Below, piece by piece: positions 1 through 7,866 of a DNA stretch of 21,115 nucleotides. Position 1 is the first letter of the stretch. Every line of letters begins with the position of its first letter. The DNA is from a virus. Under the pieces are notes generated by a model, which worked only from the letters and a program-made list of their open reading frames with translations, searched no databases and was not told the DNA's origin. The translations under genes were made by a program, and so were the position numbers. The stretch covers positions 1 through 21,115 of IMG/VR virus record IMGVR_UViG_3300029911_001233; one strand, 5' to 3'.

Positions 1-158
<158 letters not shown>

Positions 159-172
159 TTATTTATTATTTT

Positions 173-190
173 TTATTATATATAAAAAAA
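173..190 (-). promoter_or_regulatory. TATATATAATA promoter-like element
   Basis: On the minus strand this reads TTTTTTATATATAATAA shortly before the partial fibre gene. Similar TATATATA cores precede the starts at 1717, 4542, 4668, 5723 and 6713. They resemble the idea of a T4 late promoter (TATAAATA) without matching it exactly. Inferred from recurrence only. Confidence 0.4.
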
Positions 191-200
191 TAATAAATAA

Positions 201-230
201 AAAAAGTAGATTTTAAAAAATCTACTTTTT
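201..230 (-). terminator. Hairpin terminator after the 249-572 gene
   Basis: AAAAAGTAGATTTT is followed after two bases by its reverse complement, ending in a T run on either strand. It lies just downstream of the minus-strand gene that stops at 249. Confidence 0.75.
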
Positions 231-248
231 TTATAATATTGAAAATAT

Positions 249-572
249 TTATTTTCTTTTAAATCTACTCTTTATTCTATAAATTATATTTGGTTTATTC
301 CTATATTCTGGTTTATATTTATTCATATCTATAATGTTATTAAAATCTAAAAAAATATCATCTTTCATTACCTCAATATTAAATTTGTAAATTTTAATTT
401 GAATTAATACACAAGATAATTGAATGATTATAAATATCCATGCGATTAATCTTAATGTATTATTATTTGTAATCGCTGCAATAATATTAAATATAATTGA
501 TATTATACAACAAAAATAATTAATTAAAACATAAGTAGGCTGTTTTTTTATAAAAACTAAAATTTTCTTCAT
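249..572 (-). CDS. Small two-helix membrane protein, unknown function
   Basis: A 107-residue protein. After a basic start (MKKILVFIKKQ) come two hydrophobic stretches, about residues 15-35 (VLINYFCCIISIIFNIIAA) and about 41-60 (RLIAWIFIIIQLSCVLIQI), then a polar tail rich in Lys, Arg and Asn ending IKSRFKRK. This predicts two membrane segments with a basic cytoplasmic tail. Nothing identifies a family. The gene is monocistronic: a terminator follows it at 201-230, another hairpin precedes it at 625-650, and a TATATTTG box (TAnnTTTG type, 590-597) lies just upstream. That would fit transcription by the host polymerase, unlike the neighbouring fibre genes. A holin-like or superinfection-exclusion role is possible but unsupported. 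Confidence 0.7.
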   Translation of the reverse strand: MKKILVFIKKQPTYVLINYFCCIISIIFNIIAAITNNNTLRLIAWIFIIIQLSCVLIQIKIYKFNIEVMKDDIFLDFNNIIDMNKYKPEYRNKPNIIYRIKSRFKRK

Positions 573-589
573 AATCTTATTTATTTTTA

Positions 590-597
590 CAAATATA
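590..597 (-). promoter_or_regulatory. Bacteroidota-type -7 box TATATTTG
   Basis: The minus strand reads TATATTTG, matching the TAnnTTTG -7 element of Bacteroidota vegetative promoters, 18 bases before the start codon at 572. I did not find a clear -33 TTTG. Confidence 0.4.
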
Positions 598-624
598 CTA
601 ATTAAATTTCATATAAAAAAATAA

Positions 625-650
625 AAGATAGATAATTTATTATCTATCTT
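625..650. terminator. Hairpin terminator, 12-base arms
   Basis: AAGATAGATAAT and ATTATCTATCTT form a perfect inverted repeat with A/T runs on both sides. It is placed to terminate the decayed minus-strand gene at 746-1129. A second small hairpin (GTTGAT...ATCAAC, 657-676) lies beside it. Confidence 0.6.
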
Positions 651-745
651 AATTTTGTTGATTCTTTATGATCAACTATGCTTTCTTGGCTTAAAAAAAG
701 TTTATATTGGCAAATTAATAATATTAATTTATATAACTATTTTAA

Positions 746-1129
746 TTATAAGTTGAATTTATTTGAATTTATTAAATATTCTAAATCTTCTTTTTTTTTC
801 AGAATAATCAAATATTGATTTATAATAAAATTGTTTTATGTAAAAGAAACCATTGGAAAGTGTATACTTTTTAATTGTACTTTATTGTTTTTGTATATAA
901 TTACCATCTTTAGTCTTTTTGAAAAATGTTTCAATTTCATATGGAATATTATCATATCTAATATATATATTGTTTTTGTACCATAATCAATATTAATATT
1001 AATATTAATATTAATATTATCTATAATTCCTATAGTATTTTCTATAAAATATTTTAATTTTGTTAATAAATCATGACTACCACCATAATCATAATTATAA
1101 CTACCTACTACATAATCGCCTACTTTATA
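746..1129 (-). pseudogene. Decayed gene of the KFNL-ending family
   Basis: Joining reading frames by hand recovers a protein-like text with no intact frame. It starts near YKVGDYVVGSYNYDYGG, runs through a run of Asn-Ile pairs (ATT/AAT repeats), continues after a frame change as IRYDNIPYEIETFFKKTKDG, passes a stop, then reads YTLSNGFFYIKQFYYKS and, after a frameshift in a run of nine A, ends LINSNKFNL and a stop at 746. YKVGDYV also occurs in the intact gene at 19563-19835 and the NKFNL end is shared with many genes here, so this is a broken relative of that gene. The usual MKYIK start is missing: the frame collides with the end of the 1130 gene. Confidence 0.6.
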
Positions 1130-1717
1130 TTAAAATATTATTTTATTTATTTTATTATTTATTTTATAATTAATAAATCCAGTAACAATAATAGTAGATA
1201 TAATATTTGATAACGTAGATGTTGTTGTTGTCAATCCAGATAATTCAGTTGTTGATGTTGTTGTCAATCCAGATAATTCAGTTGTTGATGTTGTTGTCAA
1301 TCCAGATAATTCAGTTGTTGATGTTGTTGTTGTCAATCCAGATAATTCAGTTGTTGATGTTGTTGTCAATCCAGATAATTCAGTTGTTGATGTTGTTGTT
1401 GTCAATCCAGATAATTCAGTTGTTGATGTTGTTGTTGTCAATCCAGTTATATAATCAATAGAAACCGCAGCAGCTATAAATTGATATGTATCTCCTGTAT
1501 TTGTTAATATAGGTTTTTTATCGTTGTATGTTTTTACTGCTATTGCGATATCTGCAGGATTAACTGTATTACCAGATGCAATTAATGATAAAATATTATT
1601 TTTTGCTAATGTATCTCCACTATTTGTGCTGGATAATATTTTTTTCTGATCTTCTGTTGGAAATACTCTATCTTTTGGTATCCAAACTCCTTCGCTTAAT
1701 GATATTAAATTTGTCAT
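1130..1717 (-). CDS. Thr-rich repeat fibre/structural protein
   Basis: A 195-residue protein. Residues 1 to about 90 form a non-repetitive head (MTNLISLSEGVWIPKDRVFP...). It continues with a short lead (ISLSEGVW) reminiscent of the LASExWV motif of the other adhesins here. Residues about 92-165 are seven tandem copies of SGLTTTTSTTEL, in 11- and 12-residue forms that differ by one Thr codon. The tail is short and hydrophobic (IISTIIVTGFINYKI). A phage structural or fibre protein with an extended Thr-rich shaft is the best guess; no enzymatic motif is seen. A TATATATA-type promoter-like stretch lies at about 1734-1745 and a hairpin terminator of the next gene at 1779-1802. Confidence 0.7.
   Translation of the reverse strand: MTNLISLSEGVWIPKDRVFPTEDQKKILSSTNSGDTLAKNNILSLIASGNTVNPADIAIAVKTYNDKKPILTNTGDTYQFIAAAVSIDYITGLTTTTSTTELSGLTTTTSTTELSGLTTTSTTELSGLTTTTSTTELSGLTTTSTTELSGLTTTSTTELSGLTTTTSTLSNIISTIIVTGFINYKINNKINKIIF
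1215..1445 (-). repeat. 33/36-bp in-frame tandem repeat
   Basis: About seven copies of a unit containing CAATCCAGATAATTCAG and GTTGATGTTGTTGTC (plus-strand view). Unit length alternates between 33 and 36 bases through gain or loss of one GTT-type triplet, so the reading frame of the Thr-rich gene is always kept. Confidence 0.85.
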
Positions 1718-1778
1718 ATGATTATTTTTATTTCTATATATAAAATTATAATTATAAATAAAATATAAATAAAAAATT

Positions 1779-1802
1779 CTTAGTTAAAAATATTTAACTG
1801 AG
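1779..1802 (-). terminator. Hairpin terminator after the 1813-3468 fibre gene
   Basis: Reads CTCAGTTAAA, a short loop, then TTTAACTAAG with one mismatch, followed on the minus strand by AATTTTTTA. It sits directly after the fibre gene's stop. A very similar stem (ACTCAGTTAA) follows the fibre gene at 17773-19215. Confidence 0.65.
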
Positions 1803-1812
1803 TCTTTTTATT

Positions 1813-3468
1813 TTATGCATTTGCATCAACTATTGTCATTTTATCATATATGAGCCTTTTAGATGCATCTGAGGCAATAAATAATTCCTTGCTATAATTA
1901 TTATATACATAATTTGCGGAAGTAAAATCTATACCAGAAAAACCATCACAAATAGTGTTCATTGTAAAATTACTTGCAATTGTGTTCATTGTAAAATTAC
2001 TTCCAATTAAATTACTTTGAAAACTACTTCCAATAGAATTATAATAAAAATTACTTCCAATTGAGTTAATAGAAAAATTACTTCCAATTGAGTTAATATT
2101 AAAATTACTTCCAATGGTGTTAGGACCAAAATTACTTCCAATTGAATTATCATTAAAACTACTTCCAATTGAATTATTTTGAAAATTACTTCCAATTGAA
2201 TTACTTTGAAAATTACTTCCAATTGAATTATTATTAAAACTACTTCCAATTGAATTACTTAGAAAACTACTTCCAATTGAATTATTATTAAAATTACTTC
2301 CAATTGAGTTACTATTAAAATAACTTCCAATTAAATTATAATAAATATTACTTCCAATTGAATTATTTTGAAAATTACTTCCAATTGAATTAATTTGAAA
2401 ATAACTTCCAATTGAATTATTATTAAAATTACTTCCAATTGAGTTACTATTAAAATAACTTCCGAAAATAACATTATTAAAACCAGTCATTAAATCAGTA
2501 TCAGATAAATCTAGAATTTCGATTATATTTGAATATGATGTATCATAATAAGACCAATCACTCCACATATTATAATCAGTATATCCAGTTGAGCATAATA
2601 TTTGAGTATTTCCAATATTCCAAGATTCCGATGATGTACTAACATAACTCAAATTATTCCATTCAAATAATTTCCACACATTTTCATTATCAGTAGATGG
2701 ATTAACATTAATTACATTATTAGATAAACAAACATATATAACTGTATTATCTGTTGTAACTACATTATTTTGATTATATGTTGTTACAGAATCCCATATA
2801 TTAGTTACATCAATCTGCCATCTACGAAACTTAACGTTTCTAAAATCAAATGGTATATCATTATTTTGTAATGTATCAATTCTTCTATAAATATAGCCTT
2901 TTGTACATCCAGGAACGTTATCTTGATTGTTATTCCAATCGTAATAAATAACATCTTGATTCCATAATGAAGAATATGATTCTGGCTTTAAAGTATTAGT
3001 TGAACTTGCAGTTACTAATAAAGGTTCTATAGGACCAGTATATAAATAATCATAAACATCTGTTCCATAATCCCATACGTTAGGTGTAGTGTTTGTAGCG
3101 AAAAATGGAACTCCGTCTGCTACATAACCTACATTACTAAAGTCATCTCCTGATGTCAATGTAGGTATTGTATATTGAATGCCTATTTGTAACGTACCGT
3201 CACTATACGAATTTTGGTTTGCGTTAGGTATAACATGAACCGTTTGGTAATCTGTAATTAAATATAATTCTCCATTTGTTAATCCGCTATTATTGATTAA
3301 TGTTGTTAAACCACTATATGTTACATTAGTAACTCCACCCCCACCAGTTGTGCCTGAAAATTCGTATACTTCATTGAAATTATTATTTATTTTAATAAAT
3401 GAATTTCTTAAATTGTCGCCAGTTCCATCATTTGGAGATGTTCCAATATTAATTAGTTGTTTGCTCAT
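1813..3468 (-). CDS. Tail fibre protein with nonapeptide-repeat shaft
   Basis: A 551-residue protein. Residues 1-40 carry the [23 protein letters not shown] attachment motif found at the N-terminus of many phage fibre or baseplate proteins. A Gly-rich hinge (TTGGGGVT) follows, then about 270 residues with several Trp/Tyr-rich stretches (NVWDYGTDVYDYLYTGP, SSLWNQDVIYYDWNNNQ), probably a carbohydrate-binding or capping domain. Residues from about 333 to 515 contain about 20 copies of a nine-residue unit (IGSNFxxNS), expected to form a beta-solenoid shaft. The last 35 residues (from about CDGFSGIDF) are a distinct C-cap. The gene shares its first 150 bases with the partial gene at 1-155. It is probably a host-recognition component; the receptor is unknown. 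Confidence 0.85.
   Translation of the reverse strand: MSKQLINIGTSPNDGTGDNLRNSFIKINNNFNEVYEFSGTTGGGGVTNVTYSGLTTLINNSGLTNGELYLITDYQTVHVIPNANQNSYSDGTLQIGIQYTIPTLTSGDDFSNVGYVADGVPFFATNTTPNVWDYGTDVYDYLYTGPIEPLLVTASSTNTLKPESYSSLWNQDVIYYDWNNNQDNVPGCTKGYIYRRIDTLQNNDIPFDFRNVKFRRWQIDVTNIWDSVTTYNQNNVVTTDNTVIYVCLSNNVINVNPSTDNENVWKLFEWNNLSYVSTSSESWNIGNTQILCSTGYTDYNMWSDWSYYDTSYSNIIEILDLSDTDLMTGFNNVIFGSYFNSNSIGSNFNNNSIGSYFQINSIGSNFQNNSIGSNIYYNLIGSYFNSNSIGSNFNNNSIGSSFLSNSIGSSFNNNSIGSNFQSNSIGSNFQNNSIGSSFNDNSIGSNFGPNTIGSNFNINSIGSNFSINSIGSNFYYNSIGSSFQSNLIGSNFTMNTIASNFTMNTICDGFSGIDFTSANYVYNNYSKELFIASDASKRLIYDKMTIVDANA
1930..2475 (-). repeat. 27-bp tandem repeat encoding IGSNFxxNS
   Basis: A 27-base period with a fixed part (AATTACTTCCAATTGA in the plus-strand view) and a variable 9-11 bases. 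About 20 units lie inside the fibre gene. Variation falls at the two or three residues before Asn-Ser, consistent with loops on a beta-helix. Confidence 0.85.
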
Positions 3469-3594
3469 TTTTATTTATTATTTTTATTATTTTTATTATT
3501 ATTTTTATTATAAATAAAATTATAATTATAAATAAATTAATATAAAAAATATTTATATTAAAATTATTTTATGCTATTTTTAACCTGCTGGTAT

Positions 3595-4542
3595 TTAATA
3601 TACTATTTTTAAAGAACCTGTTGTTGTATATAACTGTCCAACTGTTAATCCAGATGAAATTGCAGTAGCATTATCAGGATATTCAATCAAGGACTTAAAA
3701 TCAACTGCGTTTACATAAATCATTTCTGATAAAATAGGTTGAATATGAGTAGGATCAGGTATAATGTAAGGTGAATTTACCTCCCTAGTTGATTTTAAAA
3801 TATTCCCTGCTATTGAATTTGTCTCGTTAATATAGTTAATTAAATCAGAAATATCAGAACTTTGAGGTACTGAAAAAGTACTACCAGTCATAATAAAACC
3901 TCTTGAATCTGGTATAACGTGAAAGTTATAAAGTAATCCATATATTTTTTCTGGTATTATAGTTGGCATACCGTCAAACGATTGAAATACATAACGACCC
4001 TGTCCATCATCATCACCAAAAGTTAATATAGAATCTCCATTTGAATAAAATTTAGTGTATAAATTTTCTCTTAACCATATTTTATTATTAATTTTAGTTC
4101 CAGAATAAATGTGTCCTTCATAATCAGAATACGCATCATTTATAATTGTTCCATCTGTTAATAATAATTCATCTATAGTAGCATCTCTTAACAATCTAAT
4201 GGAATACCCTCCAAATTTTCCATGATTATTAGTTAAATACATTGAAGTATATGAAGCATATAATGAATACCTTGTTGCAGTAGTACTATCTTGTTCAGTA
4301 GAAGTCCAAAAAAAACCTCCTCCTCCAATTATATTTGTTGGACCAGTACCAAAACTTCCATCAGCATTACTATAACCATTACCAAATAATGATAAATTAA
4401 AATTATCAGTACCATAGACAGAAGGGTTACCACTATCATTCCATCTTGGATGTACAGTGGTAGCAGCTGTAAAACCAGTTGCATTTTCCCATGTTTTACC
4501 ACTATTAACCCAATCTTCACTTGCTAATTGTATATTTATCAT
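3595..4542 (-). CDS. FISUMP-like adhesin, rearranged domain order
   Basis: The start is set at 4542 (MINIQLASEDWVNSGKTWEN) because the paralogue at 5844-6713 starts at the same point; an ATG 39 bases further upstream adds only a low-complexity leader. This gives 315 residues. Residues about 20-145 look like the C-terminal half of a Fibrobacter succinogenes major paralogous (FISUMP) domain: a Gly-rich stretch, FFWTSTEQDS, and GYSIRLLRD. They are followed by what is normally its N-terminal half (KIWLRENLYTKFYSNGDSI, YGLLYNFHVIPDSRG, FSVPQSSDI). The end (AISSGLTVGQLYTTTGSLKIVY) is a common phage fibre C-terminus. The stop falls where the paralogue has four more residues, and similar codons (IPAG) continue after it. 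A TATATATAATA-like promoter lies at about 4559-4576. Confidence 0.75.
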   Translation of the reverse strand: MINIQLASEDWVNSGKTWENATGFTAATTVHPRWNDSGNPSVYGTDNFNLSLFGNGYSNADGSFGTGPTNIIGGGGFFWTSTEQDSTTATRYSLYASYTSMYLTNNHGKFGGYSIRLLRDATIDELLLTDGTIINDAYSDYEGHIYSGTKINNKIWLRENLYTKFYSNGDSILTFGDDDGQGRYVFQSFDGMPTIIPEKIYGLLYNFHVIPDSRGFIMTGSTFSVPQSSDISDLINYINETNSIAGNILKSTREVNSPYIIPDPTHIQPILSEMIYVNAVDFKSLIEYPDNATAISSGLTVGQLYTTTGSLKIVY

Positions 4543-4558
4543 AATTAGTTTATTTTTT

Positions 4559-4576
4559 ATATTATATATAAAAAAT
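4559..4576 (-). promoter_or_regulatory. TATATATAATATA promoter-like element
   Basis: Minus-strand TTTTTATATATAATATAAA about 17 bases before the FISUMP-like gene start. It belongs to the same recurring class as 173-190. Confidence 0.4.
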
Positions 4577-4647
4577 ATCATTCATTTTTTATTAAAAAAT
4601 AAACAATATACTCATTATAAATAAAAATATTTTTAAATCAGATGAAT

Positions 4648-4664
4648 ATATTATTATATATAGT
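4648..4664 (+). promoter_or_regulatory. TATTATTATATATAG promoter-like element
   Basis: Lies a few bases before the plus-strand start at 4668 and shares the TATATATA core with the fibre genes. Confidence 0.3.
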
Positions 4665-4667
4665 GAT

Positions 4668-4970
4668 ATGAATGGAATATATAAACCACCAAGAGTAGGA
4701 GTGAATCAATATGGTAATAATGTATCTACTATTAAACAACCAATAGATTTTAAATATCTAATAAATCTAAATATTAATAGTATTATAAATTTTGATAATG
4801 GTACAGATGAATTGAAAGATAACGGAGCAATAATACTACCAAGACACTATCATATATTTGTTGGAACTAAAGATGATGAACTAAAACTTAAACCATACGA
4901 ATATGACCAATATAGAATTGTAGTAACTACCCATAAAGATATTATAATGAGTATAGATTCTTTAGGATAA
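4668..4970 (+). CDS. Unknown protein, 100 residues
   Basis: A compact soluble-looking protein beginning MNGIYKPPRVGVNQYGNNV, with a central FDNGTDELKDNGAIILPRHYHIFVGTKDDEL stretch of short beta-strand character and an end IVVTTHKDIIMSIDSLG. There is no signal, membrane segment or motif that I recognise. It is the only plus-strand gene in the left third of the window, and it converges on the minus-strand gene at 5053-5394 with a shared bidirectional terminator between them. It could be a small tail or head accessory protein, but that is only its neighbourhood. Confidence 0.65.
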   Translation: MNGIYKPPRVGVNQYGNNVSTIKQPIDFKYLINLNINSIINFDNGTDELKDNGAIILPRHYHIFVGTKDDELKLKPYEYDQYRIVVTTHKDIIMSIDSLG

Positions 4971-4981
4971 TCATAGTCATA

Positions 4982-5034
4982 AAAAATGGTATGAAATAAT
5001 CACCTTTATAGGGTTTATATTGCATACCATTTTT
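4982..5034. terminator. Bidirectional hairpin terminator
   Basis: AAAAATGGTATG (4982-4993) and CATACCATTTTT (5023-5034) are perfect 12-base complementary arms around a 29-base loop, located between two convergent genes. Confidence 0.75.
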
Positions 5035-5052
5035 ATATAGATAATTATATTT

Positions 5053-5394
5053 TTATAAACTGAAACAGTCATCGAAATCATCTAACTCATCAATATCTAT
5101 TTCGTCACAACCATTATTCTTATCAATACTATTATTCTTATCAATACTATTATAATAAAAATCTTCAGCATTACTATCTGATATATCAAATAAATCACCA
5201 TCAAATGAATCACCACAAAAATCTAACTCTATTTTTTTAGTTAGTTGCATTGGTATCATAGTTGAAGTAGAATTAGTAACAGAACCTTGTTCTTGTATTT
5301 CTTCTAACTTTCTTCTACGAATATATTGCTCCAAACTCTTAATATCAATAAAAGCTAAAATATCATCTATGTCAATATTTACATTTAATTTCAT
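5053..5394 (-). CDS. Acidic unknown protein, 113 residues
   Basis: Begins MKLNVNIDIDDILAFIDIKSLEQYIRRRKLEEIQEQG, a helical segment with alternating acidic and basic residues. The second half is very acidic and low in complexity, with a direct duplication NNSIDKNNSIDKNN and an end DEIDIDELDDFDDCFSL. This may be a partner-binding helix plus a disordered acidic tail; I do not recognise the family. A terminator lies on each side (4982-5034 downstream, 5428-5456 upstream). Confidence 0.65.
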   Translation of the reverse strand: MKLNVNIDIDDILAFIDIKSLEQYIRRRKLEEIQEQGSVTNSTSTMIPMQLTKKIELDFCGDSFDGDLFDISDSNAEDFYYNSIDKNNSIDKNNGCDEIDIDELDDFDDCFSL

Positions 5395-5427
5395 ATGTTT
5401 AATTTTTTATTCTTTATTTTAATCCTA

Positions 5428-5456
5428 AAAAGCTATCACTTTACATGATAGCTTTT
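5428..5456 (-). terminator. Hairpin terminator after the 5508-5723 gene
   Basis: AAAAGCTATCA ... TGATAGCTTTT, perfect 11-base arms with a 7-base loop. Confidence 0.65.
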
Positions 5457-5471
5457 ATCCCTGGCGAGGAA

Positions 5472-5502
5472 GTTATATGATTATCCAAAGGTTTCATATA
5501 AC
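5472..5502. other. Second hairpin with GC-richer flank
   Basis: GTTATATGA and TCATATAAC are complementary around a 13-base loop. The flank CCCTGGCGAGGAA (5459-5471) is unusually GC-rich for this window. It could be part of a 3' UTR structure. Confidence 0.45.
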
Positions 5503-5507
5503 CGTTA

Positions 5508-5723
5508 TTAATTTGAAACACAATTTTTTAAATTATTCTCTCTAATATCATCAATAGAATTTTGATAATCTTTTAATTTGCTATCAAATTTATTATACAA
5601 CTCTATAAGATGTTCATCTTCAATGTTATCACGTTTTAAAGTATTAAACGCTTTTCCAATATCATCTCTGGCTTCAGTTAATAACAAAATTTCTTTCTCT
5701 AATAATTCAATTGTTTCTGTCAT
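5508..5723 (-). CDS. Short coiled-coil protein, unknown role
   Basis: A 71-residue, highly charged helical protein (MTETIELLEKEILLLTEARDDIGKAFNTL...). Heptad-like Leu/Ile spacing over residues 4-60 suggests two helices forming a coiled-coil hairpin. There is no other motif. A TATATATAATA-type promoter-like stretch lies upstream at about 5729-5743 and a terminator below. It is probably a small phage protein; function unknown. Confidence 0.6.
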   Translation of the reverse strand: MTETIELLEKEILLLTEARDDIGKAFNTLKRDNIEDEHLIELYNKFDSKLKDYQNSIDDIRENNLKNCVSN

Positions 5724-5843
5724 GTGTATTATATATAATGTAAATAAAAAAGTTTTTAAATACTAGTTAATAATATTTAATTTTTGATATTTTATTAATT
5801 CTTCATATACTGTCAATATTCAAATCATATAATGCAAAATTTT

Positions 5844-6713
5844 TTAAGGTGCTATTGAATATACTATTTTTAAAGAACCTGTTGTTGTATATAACTGTCC
5901 AGCTGTTAATCCAGCTGAAATTGCAGTCGCATTATCAGGATATTCAACCAAAGACTTAAAATCAACTGCGTTTACATAAATCATTTTTGATAAAATAGGC
6001 TCAATATGAGTAAGATCAGTTACTGTTACAATGTCATAAACATTACTTTCGTCGTTATTGTAAGCGCAAACTGCCCCTACCGTGCCGCTAAAATCTGAAA
6101 GGATAGGATCACCATTTTGATAATGAGTTACTGCAAGGTTTTGTTGTAACCATACTTGTGTTCCAATTGTTACTGAGTGATAGGTATCTCCATCAATTAT
6201 TATATCTCCTTCATTAGTTGAGTTATCTTTAATTAGGCGAATAGAATAACCTTCTTGCATTGAACCTCCTTGATTATTTGAGACATTTAAAACTTCTGCC
6301 CATGGCTGTCCTTCGTTTACTCTAAATATAGGAACTTCTGTATTATCTCCAATTAAAAATGAATTACTTGATGTTTGATAAAATCCCTGTGAATTAATAC
6401 TAATGGAGAAATGAGTAGAGGGAACTACCATTCTTCCACCTGAAAATAAATCAAATTGATATATATTACTACCTGTATTATTTAATTTATCACCTGCCGT
6501 ACCTAAACTCCCAACTTCGACAAAATCAATTAAAGTTTGCCATTCAGTCTGACTTGGTACGTGCCACCCAATAGGAGCAATACCTCTTGGATCTGTTGCA
6601 GCATACCAATTATAAAGTCTACCGTATTTAATAGATTTTACTGTATTAACAACATTTTCCCATGTTTTACCACTATTAACCCAATCTTCACTTGCTAATT
6701 GTATATTTGTCAT
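5844..6713 (-). CDS. FISUMP-like phage adhesin
   Basis: A 289-residue protein. Residues 1-20 (MTNIQLASEDWVNSGKTWEN) are the attachment leader shared with the 3595-4542 gene. Residues about 25-165 match the body of the FISUMP family: YGRLYNWYAA, GIAPIGWHVPSQTEW, AGDKLN, SGGRMV and GYSIRLIKD. Then VTIGTQVWLQQNLAVTHYQNGDPI appears, which in the usual domain comes first. The end (LTAGQLYTTTGSLKIVYSIAP) is of phage-fibre type. The two paralogues are near-identical at both ends and diverge in the middle, as expected for receptor-binding modules exchanged between fixed ends. FISUMP domains are best known in Bacteroidota and Fibrobacter surface proteins, which supports the host assignment. Confidence 0.8.
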   Translation of the reverse strand: MTNIQLASEDWVNSGKTWENVVNTVKSIKYGRLYNWYAATDPRGIAPIGWHVPSQTEWQTLIDFVEVGSLGTAGDKLNNTGSNIYQFDLFSGGRMVVPSTHFSISINSQGFYQTSSNSFLIGDNTEVPIFRVNEGQPWAEVLNVSNNQGGSMQEGYSIRLIKDNSTNEGDIIIDGDTYHSVTIGTQVWLQQNLAVTHYQNGDPILSDFSGTVGAVCAYNNDESNVYDIVTVTDLTHIEPILSKMIYVNAVDFKSLVEYPDNATAISAGLTAGQLYTTTGSLKIVYSIAP

Positions 6714-6727
6714 TTAAAATATTATTT

Positions 6728-6745
6728 TTTTATTATATATTAATT
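6728..6745 (-). promoter_or_regulatory. TATATAATAAAA promoter-like element
   Basis: Minus strand reads AATTAATATATAATAAAAAA before the start at 6713; same class as the other fibre genes. Confidence 0.35.
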
Positions 6746-6812
6746 ATTAAAAATATAAAAATGATAACTAATAATTTTGATATAAAAGTTTTATTATTTA
6801 AATTATTTTTTG

Positions 6813-6820
6813 TACCTTTG
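6813..6820 (+). promoter_or_regulatory. Bacteroidota-type -7 box TACCTTTG before the array-family cluster
   Basis: TACCTTTG fits TAnnTTTG and lies 18 bases before the ATG at 6839. The array-bearing gene at 20017 has TATCTTTG at a nearly identical distance. No good -33 TTTG is present at the usual spacing, so the assignment rests on the -7 box alone. Confidence 0.5.
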
Positions 6821-6838
6821 TTGATTAAATAATATAAT

Positions 6839-7249
6839 ATGACTAACGAAGAATTAAGCGATTGGTTTTTAACTAAATTAAATTTATGCTATCAAATTAT
6901 TAGTGATAAATTTCCTAATAGAATATTTTGGATTTATGATTATCAATATATTAGGAAAAATAAATTGTGTGAGTTAAATAATAAAAAAATAACCGCACCT
7001 ACTAAAATTAAAGGACATTGTTTATTCGAACAAGACACAAAAAATAAAGTTTTATTTTGTGATTATTATGAAATATGGTCATTTTATTCAAAAAATTATA
7101 TTACTAATAATTTCCTTTCTATTCGATCATATCTTGAGCATATATTGGACTCTAATATCGATTTACACGAATATAAAGTTGATATTATTACAGGAATAGA
7201 TATTTTAAAAATATGTTCTGAAATTGAACTTAAAATGTACTATGAATAA
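6839..7249 (+). CDS. Array-family protein, diverged copy 1
   Basis: First of the plus-strand paralogue series (136 residues). The N-terminal domain of about 100 residues carries the family hallmarks in order: EELSDWF (4-10), NLCY (15-18), IFWIYDYQYIRK (29-40), KLCELNN, KGHCLFEQD (58-66) and CDYYEIWSF (74-82). No known fold is recognised. After it, residues 103-113 (LDSNIDLHEYK) and 125-135 (ICSEIELKMYY) can each be aligned with [11 protein letters not shown] and are exactly 22 residues apart, the array period of the later copies. This looks like an old, decayed two-unit array. It is preceded by a TAnnTTTG box, and its stop overlaps the next gene by eight bases. Confidence 0.8.
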   Translation: MTNEELSDWFLTKLNLCYQIISDKFPNRIFWIYDYQYIRKNKLCELNNKKITAPTKIKGHCLFEQDTKNKVLFCDYYEIWSFYSKNYITNNFLSIRSYLEHILDSNIDLHEYKVDIITGIDILKICSEIELKMYYE

Positions 7250-7637
7250 AGAACAAATGAGTAGCTGGTTTATTAATAAACTTAATTCTTGTTATCCCGT
7301 TAAACACGAAGATATACCTGATTCTATTTTTTGGATGAATGATGATAAAATTATACGCAAAATAAAATTGTGTAAACTAAATAATCAAAAAATAAATAAT
7401 ATTAAAGTTAAAGGTAAATGCTTATTCGAACAAAATATTAAATATAGATTATTTATATGTGATTATAATGAAATATGGAAAGTACTTGAAAATAACTACT
7501 CTTCTTATTATAATAATATTCAATATTTTGTATCTGATATAATAAATAATGAAAATAATGTATATACTGTAATGTCACAATCGTTAACATCTATATTATT
7601 TGTAGATAAATCAAAATTAAAATATGACGCCTATTAG
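7242..7637 (+). CDS. Array-family protein, diverged copy 2
   Basis: The start is placed at 7242 (MNKEQMSSWFINKLNSCYPV), which aligns with the other copies; an in-frame ATG at 7224 would add six residues inside the previous gene. This gives 131 residues. The family motifs are all present ([38 protein letters not shown]). The C-terminal end keeps a weak echo of the repeat: INNENNVYTV, then about ten other residues, then KSKLKYDAY. It overlaps the previous gene, suggesting translational coupling, and ends with TAG. Confidence 0.78.
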   Translation: MNKEQMSSWFINKLNSCYPVKHEDIPDSIFWMNDDKIIRKIKLCKLNNQKINNIKVKGKCLFEQNIKYRLFICDYNEIWKVLENNYSSYYNNIQYFVSDIINNENNVYTVMSQSLTSILFVDKSKLKYDAY

Positions 7638-7686
7638 CAAAATCTAACTGGAAAGTATTGTTTTAAAAATAATAATTTTAAATTGT

Positions 7687-7866
7687 ATGAATACAAATCA
7701 AACAAAAAATTGACTAATTAATCAATTAAATTTATGCTACATATTGAAAAATTTAAAAAATACTGATATATTATTTTTGATTTATGATGATAAATTTATT
7801 AGAACCCTTAAAAAATACGATAGTGATTGTATTTATAAATTTGATGAATATCTTTCTTTTTTTTAA
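7687..7866 (+). pseudogene. Array-family pseudogene
   Basis: A short frame with one internal TGA reads MNTNQTKN, stop, LINQLNLCYILKNLKNTDILF, then LIYDDKFIRTLKKYDSD and ends early. It lines up with the N-terminal halves of the neighbours (xxWFINKxNSCYPVK, IFWxYDxxxIRKxK) but has lost the KGxCLFEQD and CDYxEIW blocks. A wrecked copy between two intact paralogues. Confidence 0.7.

Noticed and set aside
1219-1461. Plus-strand frame of MLLLSIQIIQL repeats
   Set aside because: A shadow of the Thr-rich repeat gene on the other strand.
2007-2249. Second minus-strand frame with LEVIF repeats
   Set aside because: A shifted-frame shadow of the nonapeptide fibre repeats.
3595-6713. Diversity-generating retroelement target genes
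   Set aside because: FISUMP-like adhesins could suit such a role, but no reverse transcriptase and no template repeat with adenine-specific differences is visible; the paralogues differ in blocks.
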